Part shown: positions 1-7,113 of the stretch, piece by piece
Numbering within the stretch: position 1 is the stretch's first letter
Layout of the letters: every line of letters starts with the position of its first letter
Assembly: GCA_937923515.1 (NCBI GenBank)
Contig: CALDUF010000064.1
Location: forward strand, 1 to 64,000
Origin: an uncultured Flavobacteriaceae bacterium
GTDB taxonomy: Bacteria > Bacteroidota > Bacteroidia > Flavobacteriales > Flavobacteriaceae
Reading direction: 5' to 3'
DNA: 64,000 nt
Made by a program: the position numbers and the translations under genes
The notes under the pieces: model-generated
Database searches by the model: none
The model's input: only the letters and a program-made list of their open reading frames with translations
Told to the model about the DNA's origin: nothing

Positions 1-341
1 TAGACTATAATATTGGTGATGCTGGCGGAAAACTTTCTGGCGGCCAAAAACAGCGTTTAAGTATTGCAAGAGCGGTACTTAAAAGTCCCCCAATAATGAT
101 TTTAGACGAAGCCACTTCTGCTCTTGATACCGAAAGCGAGAGAATTGTTCAAAACGCTCTTGAAAATATGATGAAAAACAGAACATCAATTGTAATTGCA
201 CACAGGCTATCTACCATACAAAATGCCGATGAGATTGTTGTTTTAAATAAAGGCGAAATCGTAGAACAAGGTAAACATGAAGAACTTATATCTCAAAAAG
301 GTGTTTATTATAACCTTGTAGAAATGCAAAGCTTTAATTAA
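1..341 (+). CDS. ABC transporter ATPase, C-terminal fragment (MsbA/MDR-like exporter)
   Basis: This is the 3' end of a gene that begins before the window; it is open in frame from base 3. The visible 112 residues hold the ABC signature LSGGQKQR at bases 33-56, a Walker B with D-loop ([11 protein letters not shown]) and the switch-histidine region IAHRLSTI. These are all canonical for the nucleotide-binding domain of a lipid or multidrug exporter in the inner membrane. The tail continues normally to QGKHEELI and the stop at 341. The membrane domain is outside the window, so the substrate cannot be judged. A strong terminator follows directly. Family membership is certain; the half-transporter/MsbA-like assignment is inferred from the DEATSALD and HRLST wording. 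Confidence 0.93.
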   Translation, partial: DYNIGDAGGKLSGGQKQRLSIARAVLKSPPIMILDEATSALDTESERIVQNALENMMKNRTSIVIAHRLSTIQNADEIVVLNKGEIVEQGKHEELISQKGVYYNLVEMQSFN

Positions 342-365
342 GAAAACCAAAAGTTTATAAAAAGT

Positions 366-404
366 AAAAAAGGATAGTGATTTGGGCAACTATCCTTTTT
401 TTTT
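366..404 (+). terminator. Rho-independent terminator after the ABC exporter
   Basis: There are 11-bp perfectly complementary arms, AAAAAGGATAG (366-376) and CTATCCTTTTT (390-400), followed by more T residues. It lies 24 bases after the exporter stop. The rest of the gap to base 640 shows no gene. Confidence 0.9.
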
Positions 405-640
405 GGTTTATGTTAGACTTGGGGACGACTAACATGTATAAGTAGGTTTCTGACACAAATGTATAGCTTAAATACATACCAACCAAGAAAAAAATGTATT
501 TAATCGTATTTATTTACACTTAATCGATAATTTAAAATACAACTAATTGATTTTTAGGTGTTTGTATGTTTTGTAGAAATTTATAACAGCTTACATTAAA
601 CTTTAAGTATATTTAAGGGTCTAACATAGAAATAATATGT

Positions 641-1183
641 GTGACTGACGAAGCGCAACTAGTAAAACAATTACAATCTAAAACCAGCAAAGAACAGGCC
701 TTTAGAGCACTTTTGTCGCTCTACAAGGAACGTTTGTATTGGCACATCCGTAATATTGTAAAATCTCACGATGATGCTGATGATGTACTCCAAAACACAT
801 TTATCAAAATTTACAAAAACATTCATAATTTTAAAGGCGACAGCAAACTTTTCTCTTGGATGTATCGTATTGCAACAAACGAAGCTATTACGCTACTTAA
901 TAAAAATGCAAAACGTTTACAGATTACTAGTGAAGAACTGCAACAGTTAGCAATTAATAATTTAACCTCTGATGTTTATTTTGAAGGCGATGCCATTCAA
1001 CTAAAATTACAAAAGGCAATTGCTACACTTCCTGAAAAACAACAACTCGTATTTAATATGAAATATTTTGAGGATATAAAATACAAAGACATGTCTGTTA
1101 TTTTAGAAACTAGCGAAGGTGCGCTTAAAGCATCTTACCATATTGCAGTAAAAAAAATTGAAGCGTATTTAACTGATAATTAA
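641..1183 (+). CDS. ECF-type RNA polymerase sigma factor
   Basis: A 180-residue sigma-70 family factor of ECF size. Region 2 runs roughly over residues 20-90, with the characteristic DDADDVLQNTFIKIYKN stretch and FSWMYRIATN, which contact core RNA polymerase and the -10 region. Region 4 covers about residues 120-178, with LPEKQQLVFNMKYFEDIKYKDMSVILETSEGALKAS carrying the helix-turn-helix for the -35 element. Translation probably starts at GTG 641: the nearby ATG at 637 stops after three codons. It is followed after 42 bases by a small membrane protein and then by a Spy-like periplasmic protein, the usual sigma/membrane-partner/sensor arrangement of Bacteroidota. The signal it responds to is unknown; envelope stress is inferred from the third gene. 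Confidence 0.93.
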   Translation: MTDEAQLVKQLQSKTSKEQAFRALLSLYKERLYWHIRNIVKSHDDADDVLQNTFIKIYKNIHNFKGDSKLFSWMYRIATNEAITLLNKNAKRLQITSEELQQLAINNLTSDVYFEGDAIQLKLQKAIATLPEKQQLVFNMKYFEDIKYKDMSVILETSEGALKASYHIAVKKIEAYLTDN

Positions 1184-1225
1184 ACCTTTTAAAACTATAA
1201 CAGTCTAAAGAGTAAGAATTACAAA

Positions 1226-1732
1226 ATGAAAAATAAAAATTTAAATAACATAAATACCACGGGGTTTAACATCCCAAAAGATTATTTTGAAACTTTTGAA
1301 AATCAGCTTCTTAAAAAAATTAATGCTGAAGAAACTGTTTTGAATGTAAAATCTACAGGGTTTGAAACACCCAAAGATTATTTTAACAGTATAGAAGATG
1401 GTGTTTTTGAAAAACTCTCAGAAGAAAAAAATACCAAAGTTATTTCGCTTTTTAATAAAAAAACCATCGTTTATATAACAGGTATTGCAGCAGCAATAGT
1501 ATTATGTTTTAACCTTTCTATGTTTGATAGCACTATTGCATTTGAAGATTTAGAAGCAGCTACTGTAGAATCGTATATATTAGAAGACGATATAAATTCT
1601 TATGAAATAGCCGCTCTATTAACTGAGGAAGAATTAAACGAAAGCATTATTATTACTCATGATTTTCAAGATGAAACTATTGAAGAATACCTATTAAATA
1701 ATGCCGATATAGAAGCCCTAATCGTAGAATAA
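1226..1732 (+). CDS. Single-pass membrane protein with duplicated PKDYF motif (putative sigma partner)
   Basis: A 168-residue protein of no named family that I recognise. The N-terminal cytoplasmic part contains two copies of the same motif: TGFNIPKDYFETFENQLLKKI (about residues 12-32) and TGFETPKDYFNSIEDGVFEKL (about 44-64). One membrane segment follows (about 81-100, IVYITGIAAAIVLCFNL). The remainder is a very acidic periplasmic tail rich in E and D. Its place directly after an ECF sigma factor and before a Spy-like protein suggests an anti-sigma or signal-relay role, but there is no zinc-binding anti-sigma motif (HxxxCxxC), so this is inference from context. The topology (inside N-terminus, outside C-terminus) is predicted from one hydrophobic stretch. 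Confidence 0.8.
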   Translation: MKNKNLNNINTTGFNIPKDYFETFENQLLKKINAEETVLNVKSTGFETPKDYFNSIEDGVFEKLSEEKNTKVISLFNKKTIVYITGIAAAIVLCFNLSMFDSTIAFEDLEAATVESYILEDDINSYEIAALLTEEELNESIIITHDFQDETIEEYLLNNADIEALIVE

Positions 1733-1744
1733 CACAAAAACAAT

Positions 1745-2188
1745 ATGAAAAAAATAATATGTATGGCAATCCTATTGGTTTCCATGAATGCCATAGCACA
1801 AAGAGGAGACAAAAGAGAACGCATTAAAGCGCTTAAAGTAGCTTTTATAACAGAACAGTTAGGCTTAACTACTGAAGAAGCTCAAGGGTTTTGGCCTATT
1901 TACAATACGTTTGAAGAAGAAACCAATGCCATACGATTTAAAGAAATGCGCGTTATTAGAAAAGATATAAGAGAAAATTTAGACAGTATGAATGATACTG
2001 AAGCTAATGCGCTTATTAAAAGATTTAATACTGCCGAAGACCGTATGCACAAACTACGCATGGAACTTTCTGAAAAGTTAGCACGTATTATTCCTCCAAA
2101 AAAAATAATTCAACTTAAAATAGCAGAAGACGATTTTAGGCGAAAAATGCTAAATGAATTTAAAAAACGTAAAAGAGAGCGCCACTAA
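1745..2188 (+). CDS. Spy/CpxP-like periplasmic sensor protein
   Basis: A 147-residue exported protein with a signal peptide (about residues 1-18, ending AIAQ). The mature part is a highly charged, all-helical chain containing LGLTTEEAQGFWPIYNTFEEE, a variant of the LTxxQ repeat found in Spy, CpxP and flavobacterial 'sensor of ECF-type sigma factor' proteins. These bind unfolded or metal-stressed envelope proteins. It is the third gene of the sigma-factor operon, 12 bases after the membrane protein. Together this suggests that the operon monitors envelope condition. The C-terminus is strongly basic (KKRKRERH). The stop codon lies in the loop of the terminator. The Spy-like fold is inferred from the motif and helical character. 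Confidence 0.8.
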   Translation: MKKIICMAILLVSMNAIAQRGDKRERIKALKVAFITEQLGLTTEEAQGFWPIYNTFEEETNAIRFKEMRVIRKDIRENLDSMNDTEANALIKRFNTAEDRMHKLRMELSEKLARIIPPKKIIQLKIAEDDFRRKMLNEFKKRKRERH

Positions 2189-2203
2189 TGGCGTTCTTTT
2201 TTT
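2178..2203 (+). terminator. Terminator hairpin with the stop codon in its loop
   Basis: AGCGCCA (2178-2184) pairs with TGGCGTT (2189-2195) around the loop CTAA, whose TAA (2186-2188) is the stop codon of the upstream gene. A run of T residues follows to 2203. It sits between two convergent genes. Confidence 0.75.
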
Positions 2204-2204
2204 A

Positions 2205-3266
2205 TCATTTAAACCTCAACTTAGAAATACGTCCTTTTCCTCCAGCGTAAGCTATCGAATCGTTTAAAAAACGAATCGTATAAAATCCTTCATCACTTAA
2301 ATGCGTCCAGGTATTGCCAGCATCGTTACTATAATCGATACCTTTAAAACCAACTGCAACTAATTTTTTACCGTTACCGTTTGGCACATATTGCACACAA
2401 CTTCTATACCCAGGGTTTTGATGTTGTGCTACCACCTTCCATGTTTTTCCGCCATCTTGTGTTCTTATTTTATTAGCTGTATTAGCATCAGGTTTTGTGT
2501 AATCGCCACCAATAGCAAATCCGTTAAGGGCATCATAAAAGGCAATAGAATAAATACCTGTAGTTGCTGCACCTTGAATAATAGGTGTATCAAAAACTTC
2601 CCAAGTATTGCCCTTATCTGGAGAATACAAAATCCTACTCACCTGTCCGCCTGTGGCTACCCAAGTATGGTTTCCAACAATAGCAATATTAGTATCACTG
2701 GCCGCAAAAGCCGCTTCTCCTTCTTTAGTTTTAGGCAATATATCGCAGGATAATTTATTCCAAGTGGCACCACCATTTCTTGTGATAATAATACTCATAC
2801 AATCATCAGTAGGATCACCTATGGCAATACCTTCTTGGTCGTTCCAAAATTCTATCGCATCATAAAACGCTTTAGGATGCGTTTCTTTATAAACCACTTC
2901 GTTATCAAAAATATCCACACCAAATAGCAGCGCAGGACTTTCAATACTCAAAACAAAGCCACCTTCACTAGTAGCGGCAATAGATCTAAAATTAGGCACC
3001 ATACTGTCGTATTTAAACTGTGTAAGCATCTCATATTCAGAAACGCCATTACGCTCACTTAATATGCCAACTTCGCCATTAGATGTTGCAAAACAACCAA
3101 AGCGTTCTCCATATGCTTCCAACGCTCGCACATTCAAAAGGGAATCTTGCACAATCGTTTCTATCTCAACCTTAGAAATTGAGTGTTGCTCTTTCAGTTT
3201 GTTATCTTTACAAGAACAAAAAACTACTAAAACAACGGTTAACACATAATATCGCATAGTATACAA
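2205..3266 (-). CDS. BNR/Ycf48-like beta-propeller lipoprotein
   Basis: A 353-residue lipoprotein. The signal peptide ends in the lipobox-like VVFCSC, so the mature protein would be anchored at Cys 20 (or at residue 17 if translation starts at the internal ATG at 3257). The mature part carries repeated short Asp-box blades of the form TxDGGxTWxxL: NGGATWNKL, SPDKGNTWEVF, TQDGGKTWKVV and SNDAGNTWTHL. This marks a sialidase/Ycf48-type beta-propeller. No sialidase catalytic residues (Arg triad, Tyr/Glu pair) stand out, so a binding or assembly role is more likely than an enzyme. It lies 67 bases downstream of the SCO1 gene on the same strand and may be the last gene of that lipoprotein cluster. 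Confidence 0.85.
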   Translation of the reverse strand: MYTMRYYVLTVVLVVFCSCKDNKLKEQHSISKVEIETIVQDSLLNVRALEAYGERFGCFATSNGEVGILSERNGVSEYEMLTQFKYDSMVPNFRSIAATSEGGFVLSIESPALLFGVDIFDNEVVYKETHPKAFYDAIEFWNDQEGIAIGDPTDDCMSIIITRNGGATWNKLSCDILPKTKEGEAAFAASDTNIAIVGNHTWVATGGQVSRILYSPDKGNTWEVFDTPIIQGAATTGIYSIAFYDALNGFAIGGDYTKPDANTANKIRTQDGGKTWKVVAQHQNPGYRSCVQYVPNGNGKKLVAVGFKGIDYSNDAGNTWTHLSDEGFYTIRFLNDSIAYAGGKGRISKLRFK

Positions 3267-3333
3267 TTTCTTTAAAAATAGAAAAGCTTAAAGAATAAAT
3301 CCGAAGCTTTTTGTATAATTTAAGCTAATCCCA

Positions 3334-3966
3334 TCAAATTTCCTGCTTTAATAACGTTATATGTCGTTTTAAACGTTCTACATCAATCTCTAAAGTACCA
3401 TTGTAAACACCTCGAATATACCCCTGTTGATCTACCAAGATAAAATTTTCAGTATGTATAAAATTGCTATCATCTTGGGTTTTAGTAAAATCTTCATCTG
3501 CAAAATACCCTGTTCTGGCAATGGCGTATAAATCGTTTTTATCACCAGTAACCAAATGCCATTTCTTGGTGTTTACATGATGTTTTTCAGCATATTGTTT
3601 TAATAATGGTACAGAATCTCGCCAAGGCATTACGGTGTGCGATAGCAACATAATATCCTTATCATTTTTATAAGTTTCTTGAATTACACCCATATTTTTA
3701 GTAAGCTTTGGGCAAATACCAGGGCAACTTGTAAAAAAGAAATCTGCTATATAAATTTTACCCTCAAACGTTTTGTTAGTAACGGTTTCTCCATCCTGAT
3801 TTGTAAATAAAAACTCAGGTATTTTGTGCTGTGGTGTATCCCATTCTGGTGTAAAATCTGCAGTATTAAAATAGGGCAAACCAGACACAGATTTGTCTTT
3901 TTTTTCATTTTTACATGAAACTAAAAATATAAGAATTAAAAAGATTAATAAACGGTTCACCCTCAT
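3334..3966 (-). CDS. SCO1/SenC/PrrC family copper-chaperone lipoprotein
   Basis: SCO proteins are thioredoxin-fold chaperones that deliver copper to, or reduce cysteines of, the CuA site of cytochrome oxidase and other cuproenzymes. Seen here: the metal-binding CPGIC motif (Cys 81 and Cys 85 from the chosen start) and the distal histidine in LSHTVMP (about residue 110), the three expected copper ligands. The signal peptide with lipobox FLVSC places it outside the inner membrane. A longer frame opens at 4026, but it would overlap the upstream gene and bury the signal peptide, so ATG 3966 is preferred. It begins 40 bases after the MORN-repeat gene. The linked sulfatase and YHYH genes suggest a target other than, or besides, cytochrome oxidase; that is inference. 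Confidence 0.92.
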   Translation of the reverse strand: MRVNRLLIFLILIFLVSCKNEKKDKSVSGLPYFNTADFTPEWDTPQHKIPEFLFTNQDGETVTNKTFEGKIYIADFFFTSCPGICPKLTKNMGVIQETYKNDKDIMLLSHTVMPWRDSVPLLKQYAEKHHVNTKKWHLVTGDKNDLYAIARTGYFADEDFTKTQDDSNFIHTENFILVDQQGYIRGVYNGTLEIDVERLKRHITLLKQEI

Positions 3967-4006
3967 GATACTTATGGCTTTTGCAGTTTCAGTACTACTA
4001 ATTTTA

Positions 4007-4573
4007 CTAAATTTCATCTTTACCAACCGTTACTGTGTAACATTTTTTTAATCCTATTACACCGTAGCGCTCACCACCCACTACTTTATAATTTGCCTTT
4101 AGTGTACCATCGGTTTTCCACATACGCTGATGCCCTACTTCTTTTCCAGAGTTATAATTAAAGTCTCTAAATAATTGTCCAGATTTATACCATTCTTTAA
4201 CCACACCATCAAACTCACCTTTGTTATTAAAATGGTATTCAAACTTTAAATCTCCAGAAGGCCACCAAGATTTGTGAATGCCTATTTTAAAACCATTGGC
4301 ATAAAAACGCTCTAATAATAAATCGCCGTTACCATACCATTGGGTTTCCCTACCATGTTTTTTTCCAGCTACATATGTAATGGTAGCTATTAAAACTACG
4401 GTATCATTGTACGTTTCTAAAACACCAGTAAAAGGCATTTCATTATAAAATAAAACACCGTTTTGTAAAGCTAAATTTGCATCTGTAGACTCTATTACTA
4501 ATGTTTTGGTAGCAGTATTACAGCCAATTAACAGCAAGTTTATAGTGATAATATGTAACAGGTAACGCCTCAA
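4007..4573 (-). CDS. MORN/YwqK-like repeat lipoprotein
   Basis: A 188-residue lipoprotein (signal peptide ending LLLIGC, Cys 18). The body is made of about five MORN-type repeats of roughly 22 residues with the wording GxxHGxxxxWYxNGxLxxExxYxxGxxxG: KKHGRETQWYGNGDLLLERF, FKIGIHKSWWPSGDLKFEYH and GEFDGVVKEWYKSGQLFRDF. Databases often name this family 'toxin-antitoxin system YwqK antitoxin', but nothing here resembles a toxin partner and the name should not be read functionally. MORN repeats form beta-hairpin scaffolds. The gene starts directly after the stop of the YHYH gene, implying translational coupling. A structural or binding role on the envelope is the most that can be said. Confidence 0.85.
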   Translation of the reverse strand: MRRYLLHIITINLLLIGCNTATKTLVIESTDANLALQNGVLFYNEMPFTGVLETYNDTVVLIATITYVAGKKHGRETQWYGNGDLLLERFYANGFKIGIHKSWWPSGDLKFEYHFNNKGEFDGVVKEWYKSGQLFRDFNYNSGKEVGHQRMWKTDGTLKANYKVVGGERYGVIGLKKCYTVTVGKDEI

Positions 4574-5341
4574 TTACCGCGAAATATTTCCTGGTGTACC
4601 AAAAAACCCGTTTCCATTTAAATAAGGGTCTTCATTAGTAATATGATAATGATAAATACCATCAGGAAAATCGGCAGTTGCACCTACGTGTCCATGATAC
4701 ATATCTAAATCATCGTTGGTAATAATGTTACCGTTTTCCATAGGGCCATATACAGGAAATCCATCGGCTAAAAGCCCTAAAAAAGCATCTTCGCCAAACT
4801 GCTCCGTAAGGTATGTTGGTTCAATATGATAATGGTATTGGTCTCTGCCCGTTGGATGCCCTAAATACTGGTCGAACGAATTAATTTCATTAGTTAAAGG
4901 CGAACCGCCTGCAGCATACTGGTTAAAAAACACCACACCATTTCTAGATATTCCTATGGGTCCCATAGGCGTAGCTTCCTTATTTGTAGCTTCTTCAGGA
5001 TTTAAACTTATAGTAAATACTATATTTTGTGCAGCTATTTCGTTTGGGTTTTGGCGCCAATCACTATTCGTACCGTTATAGGCTTCATATAGCGGATTAT
5101 CAACTGGCCAATACGGACTTTTATGATTCGGTAAATCGGCAGTAGTAAATGTCACAGTGGTGCCATTCACAGCGTATGATAAGCCCGTGCCATCAAACTT
5201 AGATAATATGTTAGAAATATCGTAAGCAACAGCATTCGGCATGTCGTCATCTGTGACGCTTGTATCCTCATTAGTAGAACACGCCAGTATAATTAAAAAT
5301 GGTAATAGTGCATATCGTACCGAAAATTTAGGTGGTCTCAT
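4574..5341 (-). CDS. YHYH-domain lipoprotein, function unknown
   Basis: A 255-residue lipoprotein (lipobox IILAC, Cys 21) of the YHYH family, which has no established function. The diagnostic motif occurs twice: Tyr-His-Tyr-His at residues 169-172 and again at 230-233, with nearby histidines (HPTGRDQ, DMYHGHVG). The clustered His and Tyr residues look like a metal site, plausibly for copper given the SCO1 gene two positions downstream; this is inference. Other conserved pieces seen are ISRNGVVFFN, DGFPVYGPMENG and ADFPDGIYHYH. It is 18 bases downstream of the sulfatase and directly abuts the MORN gene, so the three genes are almost certainly co-transcribed. Confidence 0.88.
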   Translation of the reverse strand: MRPPKFSVRYALLPFLIILACSTNEDTSVTDDDMPNAVAYDISNILSKFDGTGLSYAVNGTTVTFTTADLPNHKSPYWPVDNPLYEAYNGTNSDWRQNPNEIAAQNIVFTISLNPEEATNKEATPMGPIGISRNGVVFFNQYAAGGSPLTNEINSFDQYLGHPTGRDQYHYHIEPTYLTEQFGEDAFLGLLADGFPVYGPMENGNIITNDDLDMYHGHVGATADFPDGIYHYHITNEDPYLNGNGFFGTPGNISR

Positions 5342-5359
5342 AGTCTTAGGGTTTTAAAA

Positions 5360-6673
5360 TTACTGTTTTATGTTTATAAGTGCGGCTTCAATATTTTGTT
5401 TTGCCGTAGCAGCAGCATTAGATAAAGGCAATTGGTTTGCATTTAACAAATTGGTAGTCTCTAAAGGATCATCCAACACATTATAAAACGCCTCATTACC
5501 ATTAGAAAACGAAATGTATTTGTACGTTGCATCTCGTATGGCAAAATCTGTGCTATTGGCATCGTCTCCAATTTCAGAATACACAAAATCTCTAACACTT
5601 ACATTTGCATTTGTAAACATGGGTGCAAAATTTTTACTATCGTGTATCTCTGTAATGTTAGCACCGGCCATTCCTGCAACAGTAGCAAATAAATCGGTTG
5701 TACCCAATAGCGCATCTTCTTCGGCACCCATACGCGTTACATTTTTACCAGAAACAACCATAGGCACATTTATACCACCTTGGTAAAGACTGTTTTTAGC
5801 ACGTCGGCTTCTATACGTCTGTACCACTTGGTTTGGCGTACCATTATCACCCACAAAAATAATAACTGTATTATCTCTTTCTTCCTGTGGCATTGCATCT
5901 AGTAATCTACCAATTTCAGTATCCATAGCCTCAATCATCGCTAAATAATACGGTAGCGGGTTTGCAGCAATACTCGCTTCATCACTGGCCAAAGGCCCTT
6001 GGCTATGTAAGGCGTTGGGTGGTAAATGAAACGGCGTATGTGGCGCATTATAAGCAAGCCATAAAAACCACGGCGTATCTTGGTTTTCTATCCAATCAAT
6101 AGCTAAATCTGTAAATTTAGTAGTAGTATATGTTGTACTATTAGTAGTTTGCCTGTTGGCAACCAAATCCCAACTAAAATACGAAGGCACACCCCCACCT
6201 AACACACCCGCATATTCATTAACACCAATACTATTCGGGTGGTTCACATCTCGGTTAGACAAATGCCACTTACCAATAACGGCATGACTGTATCCCGAAT
6301 TTATAACATCTAAATAACCATGTATAGACTGCTCGCTCGTGGGCAGCGTTTGCCCAACATTAGTAACACCAGTTCTAAAACCATATTTGCCAGTAATAAT
6401 ACCAGCTCTGGTAGGCGAACACAAAGGCGAAGACCATACATTGGTAAATTTCACGCCATTTGCCATCAACCCGTCTAGAGTAGGCATACTAGGCTTTGTA
6501 CCTGCAATGCTGTAACCAGGTGTAGCATCAAGCCCCATGTCATCCGCAATAATCAATAAAATGTTGGGTTTGCTCGTCTGGTTCACATCGTCGTCATCAA
6601 CAATAACAGTATCGGTATCACAACCTAAAACCACAATAAACAAGCACAATAATTGTAAATAATATAATTTCAT
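5360..6673 (-). CDS. Formylglycine-type sulfatase lipoprotein (arylsulfatase family)
   Basis: A 437-residue sulfatase of the alkaline-phosphatase superfamily that hydrolyses sulfate esters. Seen: the maturation motif C-S-P-T-R with Cys 85, to be converted to formylglycine; the metal-binding ADDMG at residues 43-47; GKWHL; and IFVGDNGTPN for the remaining metal ligands. The signal peptide ends in VVLGC (Cys 18), so it is a lipoprotein facing the periplasm or surface. No SusC/SusD, carbohydrate-binding or glycosidase genes surround it, unlike polysaccharide-utilisation sulfatases. Instead it heads a cluster of YHYH, MORN and SCO lipoproteins. The anchoring and company suggest a housekeeping or modified role rather than glycan harvesting. 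Substrate unknown. Confidence 0.93.
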   Translation of the reverse strand: MKLYYLQLLCLFIVVLGCDTDTVIVDDDDVNQTSKPNILLIIADDMGLDATPGYSIAGTKPSMPTLDGLMANGVKFTNVWSSPLCSPTRAGIITGKYGFRTGVTNVGQTLPTSEQSIHGYLDVINSGYSHAVIGKWHLSNRDVNHPNSIGVNEYAGVLGGGVPSYFSWDLVANRQTTNSTTYTTTKFTDLAIDWIENQDTPWFLWLAYNAPHTPFHLPPNALHSQGPLASDEASIAANPLPYYLAMIEAMDTEIGRLLDAMPQEERDNTVIIFVGDNGTPNQVVQTYRSRRAKNSLYQGGINVPMVVSGKNVTRMGAEEDALLGTTDLFATVAGMAGANITEIHDSKNFAPMFTNANVSVRDFVYSEIGDDANSTDFAIRDATYKYISFSNGNEAFYNVLDDPLETTNLLNANQLPLSNAAATAKQNIEAALINIKQ

Positions 6674-6752
6674 AAAGTAGGTAGTTTGGTGTTAGACCTT
6701 CAAAATATTTAAAGGTTTAATCAAAATCAATTAAATTTAAAATATTCTTTTT

Positions 6753-6906
6753 GGCGTTCCCCTATCGGGTCAGGCTTTCCGCTATATCTTTTGCTTTTAG
6801 TTATACATGTAAATACAATAGTCTATTTTTAACTATTAGCATCCTTTAAAGTTTTGGTAAACATAGATTGTAAGCAAAAGGATGCCGCTGCAATCCTTAA
6901 CGCGCC
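6753..6906. repeat. 154-bp intergenic inverted-repeat element
   Basis: The ends pair: GGCGTT (6753-6758) with AACGCGCC (6899-6906, one extra base). Inside them ATCTTTTGCTT (6786-6796) pairs with AAGCAAAAGGAT (6872-6883, one bulge). The right arm also folds alone (AAGGAT/ATCCTT around GCCGCTGCA). The GC-rich arms contrast with the AT-rich centre and flanks. Only one copy is in this window. I believe similar arms (GGGTC.GGCTTTCCGCTATATC and CCGCTGCAATCCTTAACGC) occur between genes in other Flavobacteriaceae, but that is memory and was not checked here. Confidence 0.55.
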
Positions 6907-7025
6907 TACCCGCTAAAGCACGCTACAAAACCAAAAGTAAAACCCACCAACAAACTATTACAAACAAACGTAAAAACCACAACAGTCTAAACCCATAAAA
7001 CATGCGTATGTAAACAATTAAAACG

Positions 7026-7033
7026 TACCTTTG
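7026..7033 (+). promoter_or_regulatory. -7 promoter element for the RNA methyltransferase gene
   Basis: TACCTTTG matches the Bacteroidota consensus TAnnTTTG exactly. No clear -33 TTG lies at the usual spacing. It predicts a leader of about 75 bases. Confidence 0.5.
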
Positions 7034-7113
7034 CAGCCTTAATATTTAATCTGTTCAGTATTTAATATACCGTAAAAATTACGATTTAATTCCTGAACAC
7101 TCAGTACAAAAAA

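Larger units (their letters stand above)
6674..7113. other. 440-base gene-free region between sulfatase and RNA methyltransferase
   Basis: No convincing coding frame. It holds an inverted-repeat element (6753-6906), a candidate -7 promoter element (7026-7033) and a leader with two small hairpins (CGTAA/TTACG at 7071-7083, and TGTTCAG 7052-7058 against CTGAACA 7093-7099) before the methyltransferase start at 7114. Confidence 0.7.

Noticed and set aside
2391-2865. Plus-strand open frames of 85 and 120 residues inside the BNR lipoprotein gene
   Set aside because: They are antisense to a clear gene with repeated blade motifs, have no family features and no promoter or start context. They are shadows of the coding strand.
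4007-4573. Toxin-antitoxin system suggested by the database name 'YwqK antitoxin'
   Set aside because: The protein is a secreted MORN-repeat lipoprotein; there is no toxin-like partner gene, and an exported antitoxin makes no sense. The name is an annotation legacy.
5360-6673. Polysaccharide utilisation locus around the sulfatase
   Set aside because: No SusC/SusD, glycoside hydrolase or sensor gene is adjacent; neighbours are YHYH, MORN and SCO lipoproteins.
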